Positions 25,442 to 35,365 of a DNA stretch of 64,000 nucleotides are shown here, piece by piece. The stretch is from Arthrobacter sp. U41 (GTDB lineage Bacteria > Actinomycetota > Actinomycetes > Actinomycetales > Micrococcaceae): assembly GCF_001750145.1 (NCBI RefSeq), contig NZ_CP015734.1, forward strand, positions 1 through 64,000. Reading direction: 5' to 3'. A program made the position numbers and the translations under genes. Numbering within the stretch: the stretch's first letter is position 1; each line of letters begins with the position of its first letter. Below the pieces are notes generated by a model. The model saw only the letters and a program-made list of their open reading frames with translations, did no database searches and was not told the origin of the DNA.

Positions 25442-25956
25442 AGAAGTCCCTGACCCTGCTCGCCGTGGCGCTGCTCTGCGTGTCCTGCGCACCGGCAGGC
25501 ACCACCACAACAGCACCGGCTGCATCCGGCACCGCCAGCCCCGCGGCGTCCGCGCCGGTCTCCCTGAGCGCCGACAGCGGCCCCCAGGCCCCGGGCGGCA
25601 CCATCCCGGCCACGATCGGCATCACCTGGGACCAAGCCAGCAAGGACAAGGCGGTGGACGTCGCGGGGAAAGCCATGACGGACTTCGCCCGCCCCGGCGT
25701 GGAGGAAACGCAGTGGGCCAATGACCTGGCCCGCTGGCTGACCCCACAGGCGACCGCTGACTACTCGGCCGTGGATCCGGCCACCATCCCCGCGTCCCGC
25801 GTCACCGGCCCCGCCACGTTGAGCGTCGATGACGCCAACGGCTTCGGCGTCACGGCCGCGGTCCCCACCAACGCCGGGACTTTCGCGGTGCAGCTGCTCC
25901 GCACGGACACGGACGCCCCGTGGAAGGTCAACCGCCTCACCCCGCCCCCGTCCTGA
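25438..25956 (+). CDS. Conjugation-associated lipoprotein
   Basis: 172-residue predicted lipoprotein. The GTG start overlaps the preceding stop. The signal peptide is VKKSLTLLAVALLCVSC with a lipobox ending at Cys17, followed by a Thr/Ala/Pro-rich linker. A compact C-terminal domain (about 70-172; TDFARPGVEETQWANDLARWL to PWKVNRLTPPPS) has the size and pattern of an NTF2-like/VirB8-like fold. It probably sits on the outer face of the membrane in the transfer channel. The family is not firmly recognised. Confidence 0.7.
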   Translation: MKKSLTLLAVALLCVSCAPAGTTTTAPAASGTASPAASAPVSLSADSGPQAPGGTIPATIGITWDQASKDKAVDVAGKAMTDFARPGVEETQWANDLARWLTPQATADYSAVDPATIPASRVTGPATLSVDDANGFGVTAAVPTNAGTFAVQLLRTDTDAPWKVNRLTPPPS

Positions 25957-26006
25957 ACCGCTCCCTCTTCACCCTCCCCGTCTCACTCTCCTCAAGGAAG
26001 AAGCTC

Positions 26007-27488
26007 ATGGGCACCACACCAACGCAAGTTCTGGCCTTCCCCACCATCACGGCCATCGTCCGCGGCAACGGCACCAGCGAGGTCATCGTCGCGGGCAACT
26101 CCCGCGTCGTTGCAGGAGATTCCGTGCAGGAGCTCCGCAACAACGCCTTGTCCCTGATCGTGGGCGAGGCTCAGACCCTGCAGCGCCCCCTTCGGGTCCG
26201 GATCGAGGACCCCGACGGCCAGGGCGAACTCATCGTCCACCCGGACAAGAAGATCGAATCCGTCTCCTATGAGCCCGCTCCCGCCCGCCGGCGGGCAGAG
26301 GCCCCTGCAACCACGCCCAGGACCGTCGCCCCGGCGATCATCGACACCGTCCCCGCACAGGAGTCCGCCGCACCGCCGGCAGAGCCCGCGCCAGTTCCCT
26401 CCCCGGCAGCACCGGCGGATGCCCAGCCGTGGCCGCCCGCCCCGGTGGCAGTCGCGGAAACAGTGGACACCGTCCCGGCGCCGGCCACCCCGGGACCGCA
26501 GACAGCTGTCGTTGTTGAGGAGGCGGTGCCGACGCGGCGCAGCTTGAAGGACACCTCGTTCCTGGTCAGCGCCCCGGTGCTGGAACCGGCCATCCAGGGC
26601 TGGCGCGGCACACTCACACGCTTGGGGTTCCGGATGGACCCCTCCGAGGAAGAACTCACCGAACGCGAGGATATCCGCACGGTCAGCCAGCATTGGCCCG
26701 GCCCCCGGACCATTGCTGTGGTGAACCGTAAGGGCGGGGCGAACAAGACCCCCACCGTGGTGATGCTCTCGGCCATCCTTGCCCGCTACAGCGGAGCGGC
26801 CACCGTGGCGTGGGATAACAACGAATCCCAGGGGACCTTGGGGTGGCGGACGGAAAAGGGCGCCCACGACCGCAGCGTCCTGGACCTGATCGATTCCTCT
26901 ACCGAGCTGCTGTCCCCGTCAACGAACGCGGCCGAAATCGCCAAGTTCGTCCATCACCAGACGGCGGATAAGTTCGATGTCCTGCGTTCGGATGAGAACG
27001 AGGAAGGCGATCACGAAGTGACCGCCGAAGAAGTCGACATCGCCCACCAGGTCCTCACCCGGTACTACCGGCTGGTGGTCATGGATTCGGGCAACACGGC
27101 CCGGGCCGCGAACTGGCGGCGAATGATCGACCACACCAACCAGCTCGTCGTCCCGGTCACGGCCATTGAGGACCGCGCCGAAGCGGCCCGGCTGACGCTT
27201 CAGACCCTGGAATCCCGGGGCGGGCACGACGCGGAGCTGGCCCGGGGCGCCGTGGTCATCGTCTCCGAGTCCACCGACGCCAAGTCCAGCATGAGCGGGG
27301 ATGCGCTGAAGCGGGCCAAGGACGAGGCCCAGCGGATCGCTGACGGCTTCGAACCGTTCGTCCGGGCTGTCGTCCGGATTCCCTACGATCCGGCCCTGGT
27401 CAACGGACCTATCCGCTATGAAGCCCTTCAGCCCGCCACCCGGCGGGCATGGCTCGCGGCCGCGGCCGCCGTCGCCGCCGGCTTCTAA
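26007..27488 (+). CDS. MinD/ParA-like ATPase of the transfer operon
   Basis: 493-residue protein. The N-terminal 90 residues form a small domain (FPTITAIVRGNGTSEVIVAG...). A Pro/Ala-rich linker runs from about 95 to 190. The C-terminal ATPase domain has VVNRKGGANKTPT near residue 240, a Walker A variant with Asn in place of the usual Gly before Lys-Thr, and a VMDSGNTARAANWRRM segment. ATG 26007 has CAAGGAAGAAG upstream. Its position in the operon suggests a role in positioning or energising transfer rather than plasmid partition, because dedicated parA genes exist elsewhere. Confidence 0.8.
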   Translation: MGTTPTQVLAFPTITAIVRGNGTSEVIVAGNSRVVAGDSVQELRNNALSLIVGEAQTLQRPLRVRIEDPDGQGELIVHPDKKIESVSYEPAPARRRAEAPATTPRTVAPAIIDTVPAQESAAPPAEPAPVPSPAAPADAQPWPPAPVAVAETVDTVPAPATPGPQTAVVVEEAVPTRRSLKDTSFLVSAPVLEPAIQGWRGTLTRLGFRMDPSEEELTEREDIRTVSQHWPGPRTIAVVNRKGGANKTPTVVMLSAILARYSGAATVAWDNNESQGTLGWRTEKGAHDRSVLDLIDSSTELLSPSTNAAEIAKFVHHQTADKFDVLRSDENEEGDHEVTAEEVDIAHQVLTRYYRLVVMDSGNTARAANWRRMIDHTNQLVVPVTAIEDRAEAARLTLQTLESRGGHDAELARGAVVIVSESTDAKSSMSGDALKRAKDEAQRIADGFEPFVRAVVRIPYDPALVNGPIRYEALQPATRRAWLAAAAAVAAGF

Positions 27489-27523
27489 CGACACTCATTA
27501 ACGGACTTTGAAAGGAGGCCATC

Positions 27524-28138
27524 ATGCAACAGTCCCTGAATCCCTGGATCACCCGCCCGGCCCCTGCCGACGGTGCTGACACGGCATCCCCGGATGCGCA
27601 CCTGCCGCAGGCGGCCGTGATTAGTGCACCGCTGCGGGGAATGGTCGAACCCGACGCCGCGGACCGTCTGGCCCGCCGCACCGTGACAGGCTCCGCAGCG
27701 CTGTGGGTCACCGGTTCCCACGGCGGATCCGGTGAAAACCGCATCGCTGACTTGATCGACGGGGCACGGCCCACCTATCACTGCTGGCCCGTTCTCCAGG
27801 ACGGGAGCAAGCCCCGGGTACTGCTGGTCTGCCGCACCGATATGCGCGGCCTGACAGCAGCACAGAGCGCCCTGACCCAGTGGGCCTCGGGCGCGGCCCC
27901 GGAGGTTGATCTGCTCGGCCTCGCCGTTCTCGCGGACGCACCCGGCAAAACGCCCAAGCCCTTGCGGGACTTCGCCGCCATCGTCGGCGGGGGAGCGCCC
28001 CGGTCCTGGGCCCTGCCCTGGGTAGAGGCATGGCGGCACGGGAACGCCACCACACCGCCGGGGCGCGATTACCAACGCTTCATCACTGACTTAACCACCC
28101 TGGCCACCACCACCACCAAACCCGGCACCACCCACTGA
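27524..28138 (+). CDS. Hypothetical protein of the transfer operon
   Basis: 204-residue soluble protein with AAAGGAGG before its ATG. It contains a P-loop-like but atypical stretch TGSHGGSGENRIADLI (about residues 63-78) and alternating strands (PRVLLVCRTDMRGLTAAQ, VDLLGLAVLADAPGKTPKPL). Similar genes accompany the MinD-like ATPase in related actinobacterial transfer clusters as far as I recall. No catalytic residues can be named. The Thr-rich C-terminus (TTTTKPGTTH) is presumably flexible. Confidence 0.6.
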   Translation: MQQSLNPWITRPAPADGADTASPDAHLPQAAVISAPLRGMVEPDAADRLARRTVTGSAALWVTGSHGGSGENRIADLIDGARPTYHCWPVLQDGSKPRVLLVCRTDMRGLTAAQSALTQWASGAAPEVDLLGLAVLADAPGKTPKPLRDFAAIVGGGAPRSWALPWVEAWRHGNATTPPGRDYQRFITDLTTLATTTTKPGTTH

Positions 28139-28151
28139 AAGGTCTCTCACC

Positions 28152-28421
28152 ATGAACTCCTTCTCCGCAATTGCAGCGTCCGTCATTCCCAACCCCACCC
28201 CGGTCGTCCCGGCAGAAGCCGGCGGTCTGCTCACGGTCCTGAACTGGGCCTCCGGCATCGGCCTGGTCCTCGGCGTCCTGGGCGTCATCATCGTCGGCAT
28301 CGGCATGGTCATCCAGCTCCAGCGCGGCGAAGGAGCCCAAGCCATCGGCAAACTCGGCTGGGTCCTGATGGGCTGCATCATCATCACCGGCGCCGCCGGC
28401 ATCGTCCGCGCCTTCGTCTAA
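28152..28421 (+). CDS. Small two-TM protein, pilin-like (VirB2/TrbC position)
   Basis: 89-residue protein with an N-terminal segment up to the EAGG sequence, then two hydrophobic helices (WASGIGLVLGVLGVIIVGIGMVI and LGWVLMGCIIITGAAGIV) separated by a short QLQRGEGAQ loop. This layout and size match VirB2/TrbC pilins or their actinobacterial counterparts. It is located between the ATPase accessory gene and the VirB8-like gene, as expected for a channel subunit. Confidence 0.7.
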   Translation: MNSFSAIAASVIPNPTPVVPAEAGGLLTVLNWASGIGLVLGVLGVIIVGIGMVIQLQRGEGAQAIGKLGWVLMGCIIITGAAGIVRAFV

Positions 28422-28448
28422 GCCAGCACCAACAACGGGAGGTTCACC

Positions 28449-29201
28449 ATGAGCCAGTCAACTGAGAGCACCACCGAGGCCAATCCGTTCACCAAACCCG
28501 GTTTCATCATTGCTGCCGCGCTGGTGGTCGCGCTGATAGCAGCAGCCGTCGTCATTTTCCTGCTCCCCAAGGGAGACAGCAACGCCCAGCCGGCCCCCGC
28601 TGCCTCGCCGGGGAGCGCCTCCGCAGCACCTACGAAGTCAGCAGACGCGGTTGGAAAGAGTGTTTGCGGGCTGCCCTCAAGCACGGAAACAGCCTTGGGA
28701 ACAGCGCCGAAATCCAAGTGGGAACTTGTAGGAAAAATGGCCGCCCCCACCGACCCCAAGACCTTCGGCCCGGGAGTGACAGACGGAGACGGGTTCCGGT
28801 CTTGCTTCGCTAACTCCCCCACCGGCGCACTCTACGCCGCCGCCAACATGATCGCCCTTGGCTCATCCGGGACACAGGATGAGCTCAAGCTCGCCGAAAA
28901 ATTTCTGGTGCCGGGCCCCGGACGTGACGCGGCAATTAAGGCGGCCAAGACGCGGACTTCAGCTGCGGGAAGTGGTGAGACCGCTCAGGTCAGCGGCTTC
29001 CGAATCAAGTCTTACAGTCCGACTGAGGCAGACGTCGATCTGGCTATCAAGCTCCCGAACGGTGCGCTGGCACATTCAGTTCTTTCGCTTCGTTGGGTAG
29101 CCGGTGACTGGAAGGTGAAGGCTTCCGATGACGGCCAAATATTCAATGGTGTCGCCCAGCTCAGTGATCTGAGCGGATTCATCCTCTGGTCAGGCGTCTG
29201 A
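28449..29201 (+). CDS. Bitopic membrane protein, possibly VirB8-like
   Basis: 250 residues: a short cytoplasmic head, one TM helix (FIIAAALVVALIAAAVVIFLL, residues 21-41), an Ala/Pro/Ser linker, then an extracellular domain with ESTETALG-type Cys-containing segment (VGKSVCGLPSSTE, FRSCFANSP) and a C-terminal strand-rich part (WVAGDWKVKASDDG). The topology is that of VirB8/TcpC proteins. Two cysteines outside the membrane could form a disulfide. It is separated from the following gene by one base. Confidence 0.65.
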   Translation: MSQSTESTTEANPFTKPGFIIAAALVVALIAAAVVIFLLPKGDSNAQPAPAASPGSASAAPTKSADAVGKSVCGLPSSTETALGTAPKSKWELVGKMAAPTDPKTFGPGVTDGDGFRSCFANSPTGALYAAANMIALGSSGTQDELKLAEKFLVPGPGRDAAIKAAKTRTSAAGSGETAQVSGFRIKSYSPTEADVDLAIKLPNGALAHSVLSLRWVAGDWKVKASDDGQIFNGVAQLSDLSGFILWSGV

Positions 29202-29202
29202 C

Positions 29203-30501
29203 ATGGCTGAGTGCAGTTTGGGGGACATGACGTGCGTCGCGGGCAACATCGCCGCCGGAGCGGTTAACGACGCCATCACGAATCTGGCGAAGTCGATCAT
29301 GGAGGGCATGAGTCAGATGGTGACGACTCTGTCGACTTTCTGGGTGTCCATGCCCACGGTGAACCTTGCTAGTGCGGACGGGGCGACGCCGAGTCCCATT
29401 GTTTCTGCGGTTAATAGCGAGTTGTTGCCTTGGACGCTGGCGTTGGCGGTCCTGGCGGTGATTGTCGGTGGTATCCGGATGATCTGGGAGCAGCGCGGAG
29501 CGCCGCTGAAGGATCTTCTGCGGTCCCTGCTCACTTTGACCTTGGTGTCGGGTCTGGGTCTGGGCGTTATCTCGATCCTGGTCATTGCGGCGGATGCTTT
29601 TTCGGCCGCGATCATCGACCGCTCCACGAACGGCAAGGGCTTCGCCGATGCAATGAGCATCCTGGTCATGACCAACCAGACCGGGGTCGGCGTATTTATC
29701 CTCATCATTCTGGGACTGATCGGGCTGATTGCCTCACTCGTTCAGATCGTCCTGATGGTCGTGCGCAGCGGCATGCTCGTGATCCTGGCGGGCATCCTGC
29801 CCACGACTGCTGCTTTCACGAACACGGAGATGGGGAGGCAGTGGTTCCAGAAAGCAATCGGCTGGACCATCGCTTTCATCCTCTACAAACCGGCTGCGGC
29901 CATTGTCTACTCGGTTGCGTTCCTCCTCATGGGCAGCAGGGGCCAGGACGCTTTGATCGGGTCCATTACCGGGTTCACGTTGATGCTCGTCGCCCTCTTC
30001 GCACTGCCGGCGCTGATGCGCTTCGTGACGCCGATGGTGGGTGCCGTCGCCTCCGGCGGTGGAGCGGGAGCAGGAGCCGCCGTCGGGGCAATGGCCACCG
30101 GCGCTGTGTCCATGGGCCGTGGCGGCAGCGGTAAGGGCAACGCTTCCCCGACACCGGCCAGTACACAAAGCACCCAATCGGGGTCATCTCCGAAGGGCAG
30201 TAACGGAACGGCCGGCCCCAGGGGAAATGGCGGCCAGCCGACACCCGGGGCTACCGGACCGGGTAGGGCTGCCAGCGCTGCCACGGCCGGTGCAGCCGGC
30301 ACCACGGGCGCCGCCGGGGCAGGAGCTGCCGCCGGCACCGCGGGTGCCGCGTCGGGAGCGGCGTCAGCTGCCGGCCCGGCCGGTATGGCCGTCGCCGCAG
30401 GAGCACAAGCAGCGTCCAGGATTTCCCAGGCCGCACAACAGACCGCGCAGGATTCAACCGGCCAATCAGCGACAACGGAGGGCCCCAGTGGCAGCCATTA
30501 A
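29203..30501 (+). CDS. VirB6/TrbL-like polytopic conjugation protein
   Basis: 432-residue inner-membrane channel component. About six to seven TM helices lie in residues 65-280 (LLPWTLALAVLAVIVGGIRM, LLTLTLVSGLGLGVISILVIA, VFILIILGLIGLIASLVQIVL and others), preceded by an N-terminal segment with two Cys (CSLGDMTC). The C-terminal 150 residues are a long Gly/Ala/Pro/Ser-rich low-complexity tail, common in actinobacterial homologues. The stop overlaps the next gene's GTG start by 14 bp. Confidence 0.8.
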   Translation: MAECSLGDMTCVAGNIAAGAVNDAITNLAKSIMEGMSQMVTTLSTFWVSMPTVNLASADGATPSPIVSAVNSELLPWTLALAVLAVIVGGIRMIWEQRGAPLKDLLRSLLTLTLVSGLGLGVISILVIAADAFSAAIIDRSTNGKGFADAMSILVMTNQTGVGVFILIILGLIGLIASLVQIVLMVVRSGMLVILAGILPTTAAFTNTEMGRQWFQKAIGWTIAFILYKPAAAIVYSVAFLLMGSRGQDALIGSITGFTLMLVALFALPALMRFVTPMVGAVASGGGAGAGAAVGAMATGAVSMGRGGSGKGNASPTPASTQSTQSGSSPKGSNGTAGPRGNGGQPTPGATGPGRAASAATAGAAGTTGAAGAGAAAGTAGAASGAASAAGPAGMAVAAGAQAASRISQAAQQTAQDSTGQSATTEGPSGSH

Positions 30502-31996
30502 TACCGAATACAAGGAACCGTCCTACGGCAACTGGCGTGTCCCGCGCTCAGCGGGCCTGGGTAATCTCGGCGCGATCGGCACCGGCATTGTCATGGCCGG
30601 GTTGTTGGCCGGCATCATCAGCTTCGCGATCTGGGGCCTCTTCCCGGGCCTGGGGGTCCTGGCCGTAGCCGGGGCCAGTGCCCTGTTGCTGACGGTCAAG
30701 GACAAGCACGGCCAGTCCGTTGTTGACCGGTTCGGCACCCGGATGAGCTTCCGTCTCGCCAAGTCCTCCGGAACGAACCTCTACCGTTCCGGCCCCCTCG
30801 GTGTGACGGCCTGGGGCATGTACCAGCTGCCCGGCCTGGCCGCGAAGTCCACCCTGTACGAATTCACCGACTCCTACAAGCGCCCTTTCGCCCTGCTGCA
30901 TGTGCCCGCCACCAGCCACTACACCGTGATCTTCTCCACCGAACCCGACGGCGCGTCCCTGGTAGACCCGGAACAGGTCGATGCGTGGGTCGCGAACTGG
31001 GGCGGCTGGCTCGCCGGCCTCGGGGACGAAGCGGGCCTGGACGCAGCCGCCGTAACGGTCGAGACCGCACCGGATTCCGGCTACCGGCTCCGCAATGAGG
31101 TCATGATGAACATCGACCCGAACGCCCCGGATTTTGCCAGGAATGTGCTCAACGAGGTCATCGACACGTATCCGGAAGGGTCGGCCACGGTCCGGGCCTG
31201 GGTGTCCCTGTCCTTCAACGCCGCTCTGCGGGCAGGCTCAAAGAAGCGCACACCGGAGGACGTCGCCCGTGACCTCGCGTCCCGGATCCCGGGCCTGTCG
31301 GCCCGGTTGCAGTCCACCGGCGCCGGGATCGCCCGTCCGATGTCCGCGCAGGAACTCTGCGAGGTCGTCCGGATCGCCTACGACCCGCCCGCTGCCCTGA
31401 TCATCGACGAAGCGCACTCCGCCGGCTCCCCGGTCTCCTTGACCTGGGGCGAGGTCGGCCCCTCCGCGACGCAGGCGTCCTGGGATGACTACCGGCACGA
31501 CAGCGCGTTCTCAGTTTCATGGACCATGACCGGTGCCCCGCGCGGGTCGGTGAACTCCTCGGTCCTCTCCCGGCTGCTGGCCCCGCACGGGGACATCGAC
31601 CGCAAGCGGATCTCGCTGCTGTACCGCCCGATGGATTCCGCCCGGGCAGCGGCCGTGGTGGAGCGGGACCAGAACAACGCCAACGTCCGCATCACCTCCG
31701 GAAACCGGCCCTCCGCCCGCGCCCTGGTCGATGCCCGCTCCGCCGTGCAGACCGCGCAGGAAGAGGCTCAGGGGGCCGGGCTGGTGAACTTCGGCATGGT
31801 CGTCACCGCCACCGTGACCGACAAGGAACGCCTCCCCGACGCCGTCGCCGCCGTGGAACAGACCTCCGGCACCGCCCGGGTGCTGCTGCGCCGGGCTTAC
31901 GGCGCCCAGGACACCGCGTTCGCCGCATCCCTGCCCCTCGGGCTGGTCCTTCCCAAACACAGCCTCCTGCCCTCCGAAATCAAGGACGCCCTGTAA
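30488..31996 (+). CDS. SCO6880-family (PrgI-like) conjugation protein
   Basis: 502-residue protein whose start is the GTG at 30488, inside the end of the preceding gene. Two adjacent TM helices lie at about residues 25-65 (IGTGIVMAGLLAGIISFAIW, LGVLAVAGASALLLTV). A large cytoplasmic domain follows, resembling the N-terminal part of VirB4 (RPFALLHVPATSHYTVIFSTEPDG, WTMTGAPRGSV, LLYRPMDSARAAAVVERD). In actinobacterial type IV systems this protein works with a separate VirB4 ATPase, which is the next gene. The TAATG overlap couples the two. Confidence 0.85.
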   Translation: MAAINTEYKEPSYGNWRVPRSAGLGNLGAIGTGIVMAGLLAGIISFAIWGLFPGLGVLAVAGASALLLTVKDKHGQSVVDRFGTRMSFRLAKSSGTNLYRSGPLGVTAWGMYQLPGLAAKSTLYEFTDSYKRPFALLHVPATSHYTVIFSTEPDGASLVDPEQVDAWVANWGGWLAGLGDEAGLDAAAVTVETAPDSGYRLRNEVMMNIDPNAPDFARNVLNEVIDTYPEGSATVRAWVSLSFNAALRAGSKKRTPEDVARDLASRIPGLSARLQSTGAGIARPMSAQELCEVVRIAYDPPAALIIDEAHSAGSPVSLTWGEVGPSATQASWDDYRHDSAFSVSWTMTGAPRGSVNSSVLSRLLAPHGDIDRKRISLLYRPMDSARAAAVVERDQNNANVRITSGNRPSARALVDARSAVQTAQEEAQGAGLVNFGMVVTATVTDKERLPDAVAAVEQTSGTARVLLRRAYGAQDTAFAASLPLGLVLPKHSLLPSEIKDAL

Positions 31997-33591
31997 TGGC
32001 CCGCATGAAACTCTTCACCCGCCCGCCAAAAAGGTCACAGCACCGGTCAAGGCCGCGCCGAAGAAGAAGACGGAGAAGGAACCCCGCCAGCCCGGCCCAT
32101 CTGCCCGGGGCTGGACCGGACGCGGCGGCGGGATGGCCCAGCTCGTCCCGTCCGTGAAGGAATACCGGGGAACCACCGTCCAGGTCTGCGGTCTGTGGCC
32201 CTTTTCCTCCGGTGCCTCCTCTCCCATGATCGGCGTCCCGCTCGGACGCCACGAGGAAACCCAGGCCACGGTCTGCTGCGACCCGATCAGCTGGTTCCAG
32301 CGGGCACGCCTGATTTCCAACCCGTCGGCGTTCATCCTGGGCAAGCCGGGGCTGGGCAAGTCCACCGTGGTGCGCCGGATGTTCATCGGTCTCTCCGCCC
32401 AGGGCGTCCACCCCTGATCCTGGGGGACTTGAAAGGCGAGCACGTCAAAGCGGTCCAGGCACTCGGCGGACAGGTCATCAAGCTCGGCCGCGGCGTCGGG
32501 TACCTGAACATCCTCGATCCCGGCCAGGCCGTCGAAGCGGCGCAGCTGCTCGAAGACAGCGGCCACCATGAGGACGCCGCCCGGGTCCGCGCTGACGCGC
32601 ACGGCCGGCGCCTGACCATGGTTGTCTCCCTGATCACGATCAGCCGGAACAACCCGCCCACCGATCAGGAACAGACGATCCTGGACCGGGCCCTGCGGGT
32701 CCTCGATGACCGATTCGACGGTGTCCCGGTCCTGAAGGACCTCCTGGATGTGATCATCTCCGCACCCGATGAGCTGCGGCAGGTTGCCCTGGACCGCGGC
32801 GACATGAACGTCTACCTGCAGGAAACCCGCGCCTTGGAGGCAACCCTGCTGGGCCTGACCGGTGGCGGGAAGCTCGGAGAAATCTTCTCCCGCCACACCA
32901 CCAACCCCATGATGCGCGACCGCGCCGTCGTCTTCGATGTCTCCAGCATTGACGAGACCGAAACAGACCTGCAAGCCGCCATTCTGCTCGCGTGCTGGTC
33001 CTACGGATTCGGGACCGTCAACGTCGCCAATGCCCTTGCCGACGCAGGTCTGGAACCGCGCCGGAACTACTTCGTGGTCCTGGATGAGCTGTGGCGGGCG
33101 CTGCGCGCCGGTAAAGGCATGGTGGACCGGGTGGACGCCCTGACCCGGTTGAACCGCTCCGTCGGTGTTGGGCAGATCATGATTTCCCACACCATGTCCG
33201 ACCTGCTGGCACTGCCGGCGGAAGAGGACCGGATGAAGGCCCGCGGCTTCGTGGAACGCTCCGGCATGGTGATCTGCGGCGGCCTGCCGGCCTCGGAGAT
33301 GCCGTTGCTGACCTCAGCCATTCCCTTGTCAGGTGAGGAACAGCAGAAGCTCATCTCCTGGCAGGACCCGCCCGCGTGGGACTCACGCGGGCTCGACGTC
33401 GAACCTCCCGGCCGGGGGAAGTTCCTGATCAAGGTTGGTGGCAGGCCCGGGATCCCCGTCCTGGTGGGCTTAACGTCCTCGAACAGGGCCCGGACGGGGT
33501 CAACGACACCGAAGGAAAGTGGCATGAGGCCCCGGAAACCCTCCTCGAGCCAATGACCCCTGACGTACCCCTTGAAGGAGGTCCGCTGTGA
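31996..33591 (+). pseudogene. VirB4-like conjugation ATPase, three apparent frameshifts
   Basis: The motor ATPase of the transfer channel can be reconstructed only by adding single bases at about 32032 (an AAAAA run), 32414 (a CCCC run) and 33468. Read through, it gives a basic N-terminus, Walker A LGKPGLGKSTVV, then LILGDLKGEHVKAVQ, LNILDPG, Walker B YFVVLDELWRAL, and a C-terminus ending NDTEGKWHE...EGGPL. The final frame's stop overlaps the virD4 GTG start as GTGA, which supports that frame as real. All three are one-base losses. Either the assembly is imperfect here or the gene is dead. Confidence 0.8.
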
Positions 33592-35354
33592 GCGCACCGA
33601 ACCGTAAAGGAATGGGCCTCGGGGATGCCCTGCTGGTCTGGATGGCCATTGGCTTCATCGTCGTCTTCGGGGCGGGACCTACGCGGCCGCCCACCTGGGA
33701 TCCTGGATGGCCGGCATCGACTCACCCCCCAAACATCCGATTGATCTGATCGCTGGGCTGGTCAAGGGCCGGGTGCCGTGGCCCGTCCAGTCCACCGTCG
33801 CGGCCGCCCTCATGGCCGGCGTGGTCCTGGTTCTGGCCGTCGTCGTGCTCGTGGCCTGGCGGAAGGGTGCGTCCAAGCGTGCCCGGGTAGACAAAGCCGC
33901 CCGGTATCTGGGTCGAGGGAAGTCGCTGGCTGCGTTCTCCGAGAAGGGCGCGAAAGCGACGGCGGAGCGGCTGGGAGTGACGGATACCCCGGGCATCGTC
34001 GTTGGCAAAGTCGTTTCTACCGGCCAGAAGTTCATTCAGTCCTGGGAAGACCTCAGCCTCGATATCTGGGGACCCCGTACCGGTAAGTCGACCTCACGGG
34101 TGATGCCCGCGATCCTGGACGCGCCCGGCGCCGTAGTGTCCACGTCGAACAAGCGTGACGTGGTGGACGGCACCCGCGGGGTTCGCGAGCTCACGGCCCC
34201 GGTGTGGGTGTTCGATCCGCAGAAGATCGCCCAGGAAGAACCGGACTGGTGGTGGAACCCGCTCTCCTACGTCACCGACGAAGAGAAGGCCTACAAGCTC
34301 ACCCAGCACTTTTCCGTCGGCTCCCGCGTCCCGGGGTCCAAACCGGACGCCTACTTCGACCCCAAGGCCGAGGACATTCTCTCCTCGTACTTCCTCGCGG
34401 CCGCGCTCGGTGGCTTCCGATCACACAGGTGTACTTGTGGGTGACGGAGCAGGTCAGCCAGGAACCCATCGAAATCCTGAAAGAGCACGACTACGAGCTG
34501 CAGTACAAGGGCCTGGAGTCCACGCTGAAACTTGCCGACAACAGCGCGACGGGATCTTCGGCACCGCCGAGAAAATGATCCAGTGCCTTAAAAGCCGGAA
34601 CACGCTGCGCTGGGTCGCCCCGACAGGCGGCGCAACGGTCGCCACGGACGCCCGCCGGCAGTTCAACCCACACGCGTTCGCGGCCTCCCAGGAGACGATC
34701 TACATCCTCTCCAAGGAAGGGGCCGGCTCAGCCGCCCCGCTCACCACAGCCTTGACGGTGGCGATCGCCGAAGCGATGGAGGAACGGGCCGAACGCAGCG
34801 GCGGCCGCCTGCCCAAGCCTGCACTGTTCGCCCTCGATGAGCTGGCCAACGTCGTCCGCTGGGCCGGTCTGCCGGATCAGTTCAGCCACTACGGGTCCAA
34901 GGGCCTGATCGTCATGGGCATCCTGCAGTCCTGGTCACAGGGCGTCGAACTCTGGGGCGAGGCGAGCATGCGGAAAATCTGGTCCGCCGCGAACGTCAAG
35001 GTCTACGGCGGCGGTGTCGCCGAAGAAGGCTTCCTCCGGGCGCTCTCGGACCTGATCGGGGACTACAGCTACACCAACGTCTCCGTCTCCTCCGGCAAGA
35101 CCGGGTCCAGCCGCTCCCGCCAAGAGGGCAAGGAACGCATCTTCGACGTCTCCAACCTCGCCGAACTGGACCGCGGCCGCGCCGTGATCCTCGCCTCAGG
35201 TGCACCAGCCACCCTGGTCCGGACCATGCCCTGGTACACCGGACCGCACAAGGACGCCGTGGAAGCGTCCATCAAAAAGTACAGCCCGCGACCCGACGAA
35301 GAGGCTGTTCCGGTTGCCGCTGCGTCGGTCGCTAATCCCTGGGTCACGGGGTAG
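33588..35354 (+). pseudogene. VirD4/TraG-like coupling ATPase, three apparent frameshifts
   Basis: The coupling protein that delivers relaxase-DNA to the channel. GTG 33588 follows GAAGGAGGT. Two N-terminal TM helices (GDALLVWMAIGFIVVFG and AALMAGVVLVLAVVVLVAW) precede the ATPase domain, with Walker A WGPRTGKSTS near codon 165 and Walker B-type LFALDELANVVRWAGLPD. One-base losses near 33675, 34415 and 34545 break the frame. The middle piece (PITQVYLWVTEQVSQEPIEI) lies in a third frame. Restoring three bases gives one normal-length protein. Same caveat as for VirB4. Confidence 0.82.
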
Positions 35355-35365
35355 GAGGTTCTGAG

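Noticed and set aside
24976..25956. 326-residue reading that starts inside the CHAP hydrolase gene
   Set aside because: Only the part from GTG 25438 is coding-like (lipoprotein signal peptide); the upstream half is a shifted frame of the hydrolase gene.
30041..30487. N-terminal extension of the SCO6880-like protein
   Set aside because: It overlaps the VirB6-like tail in another frame and reads as low-complexity Pro/Arg. GTG 30488 at the usual gene overlap is the better start.
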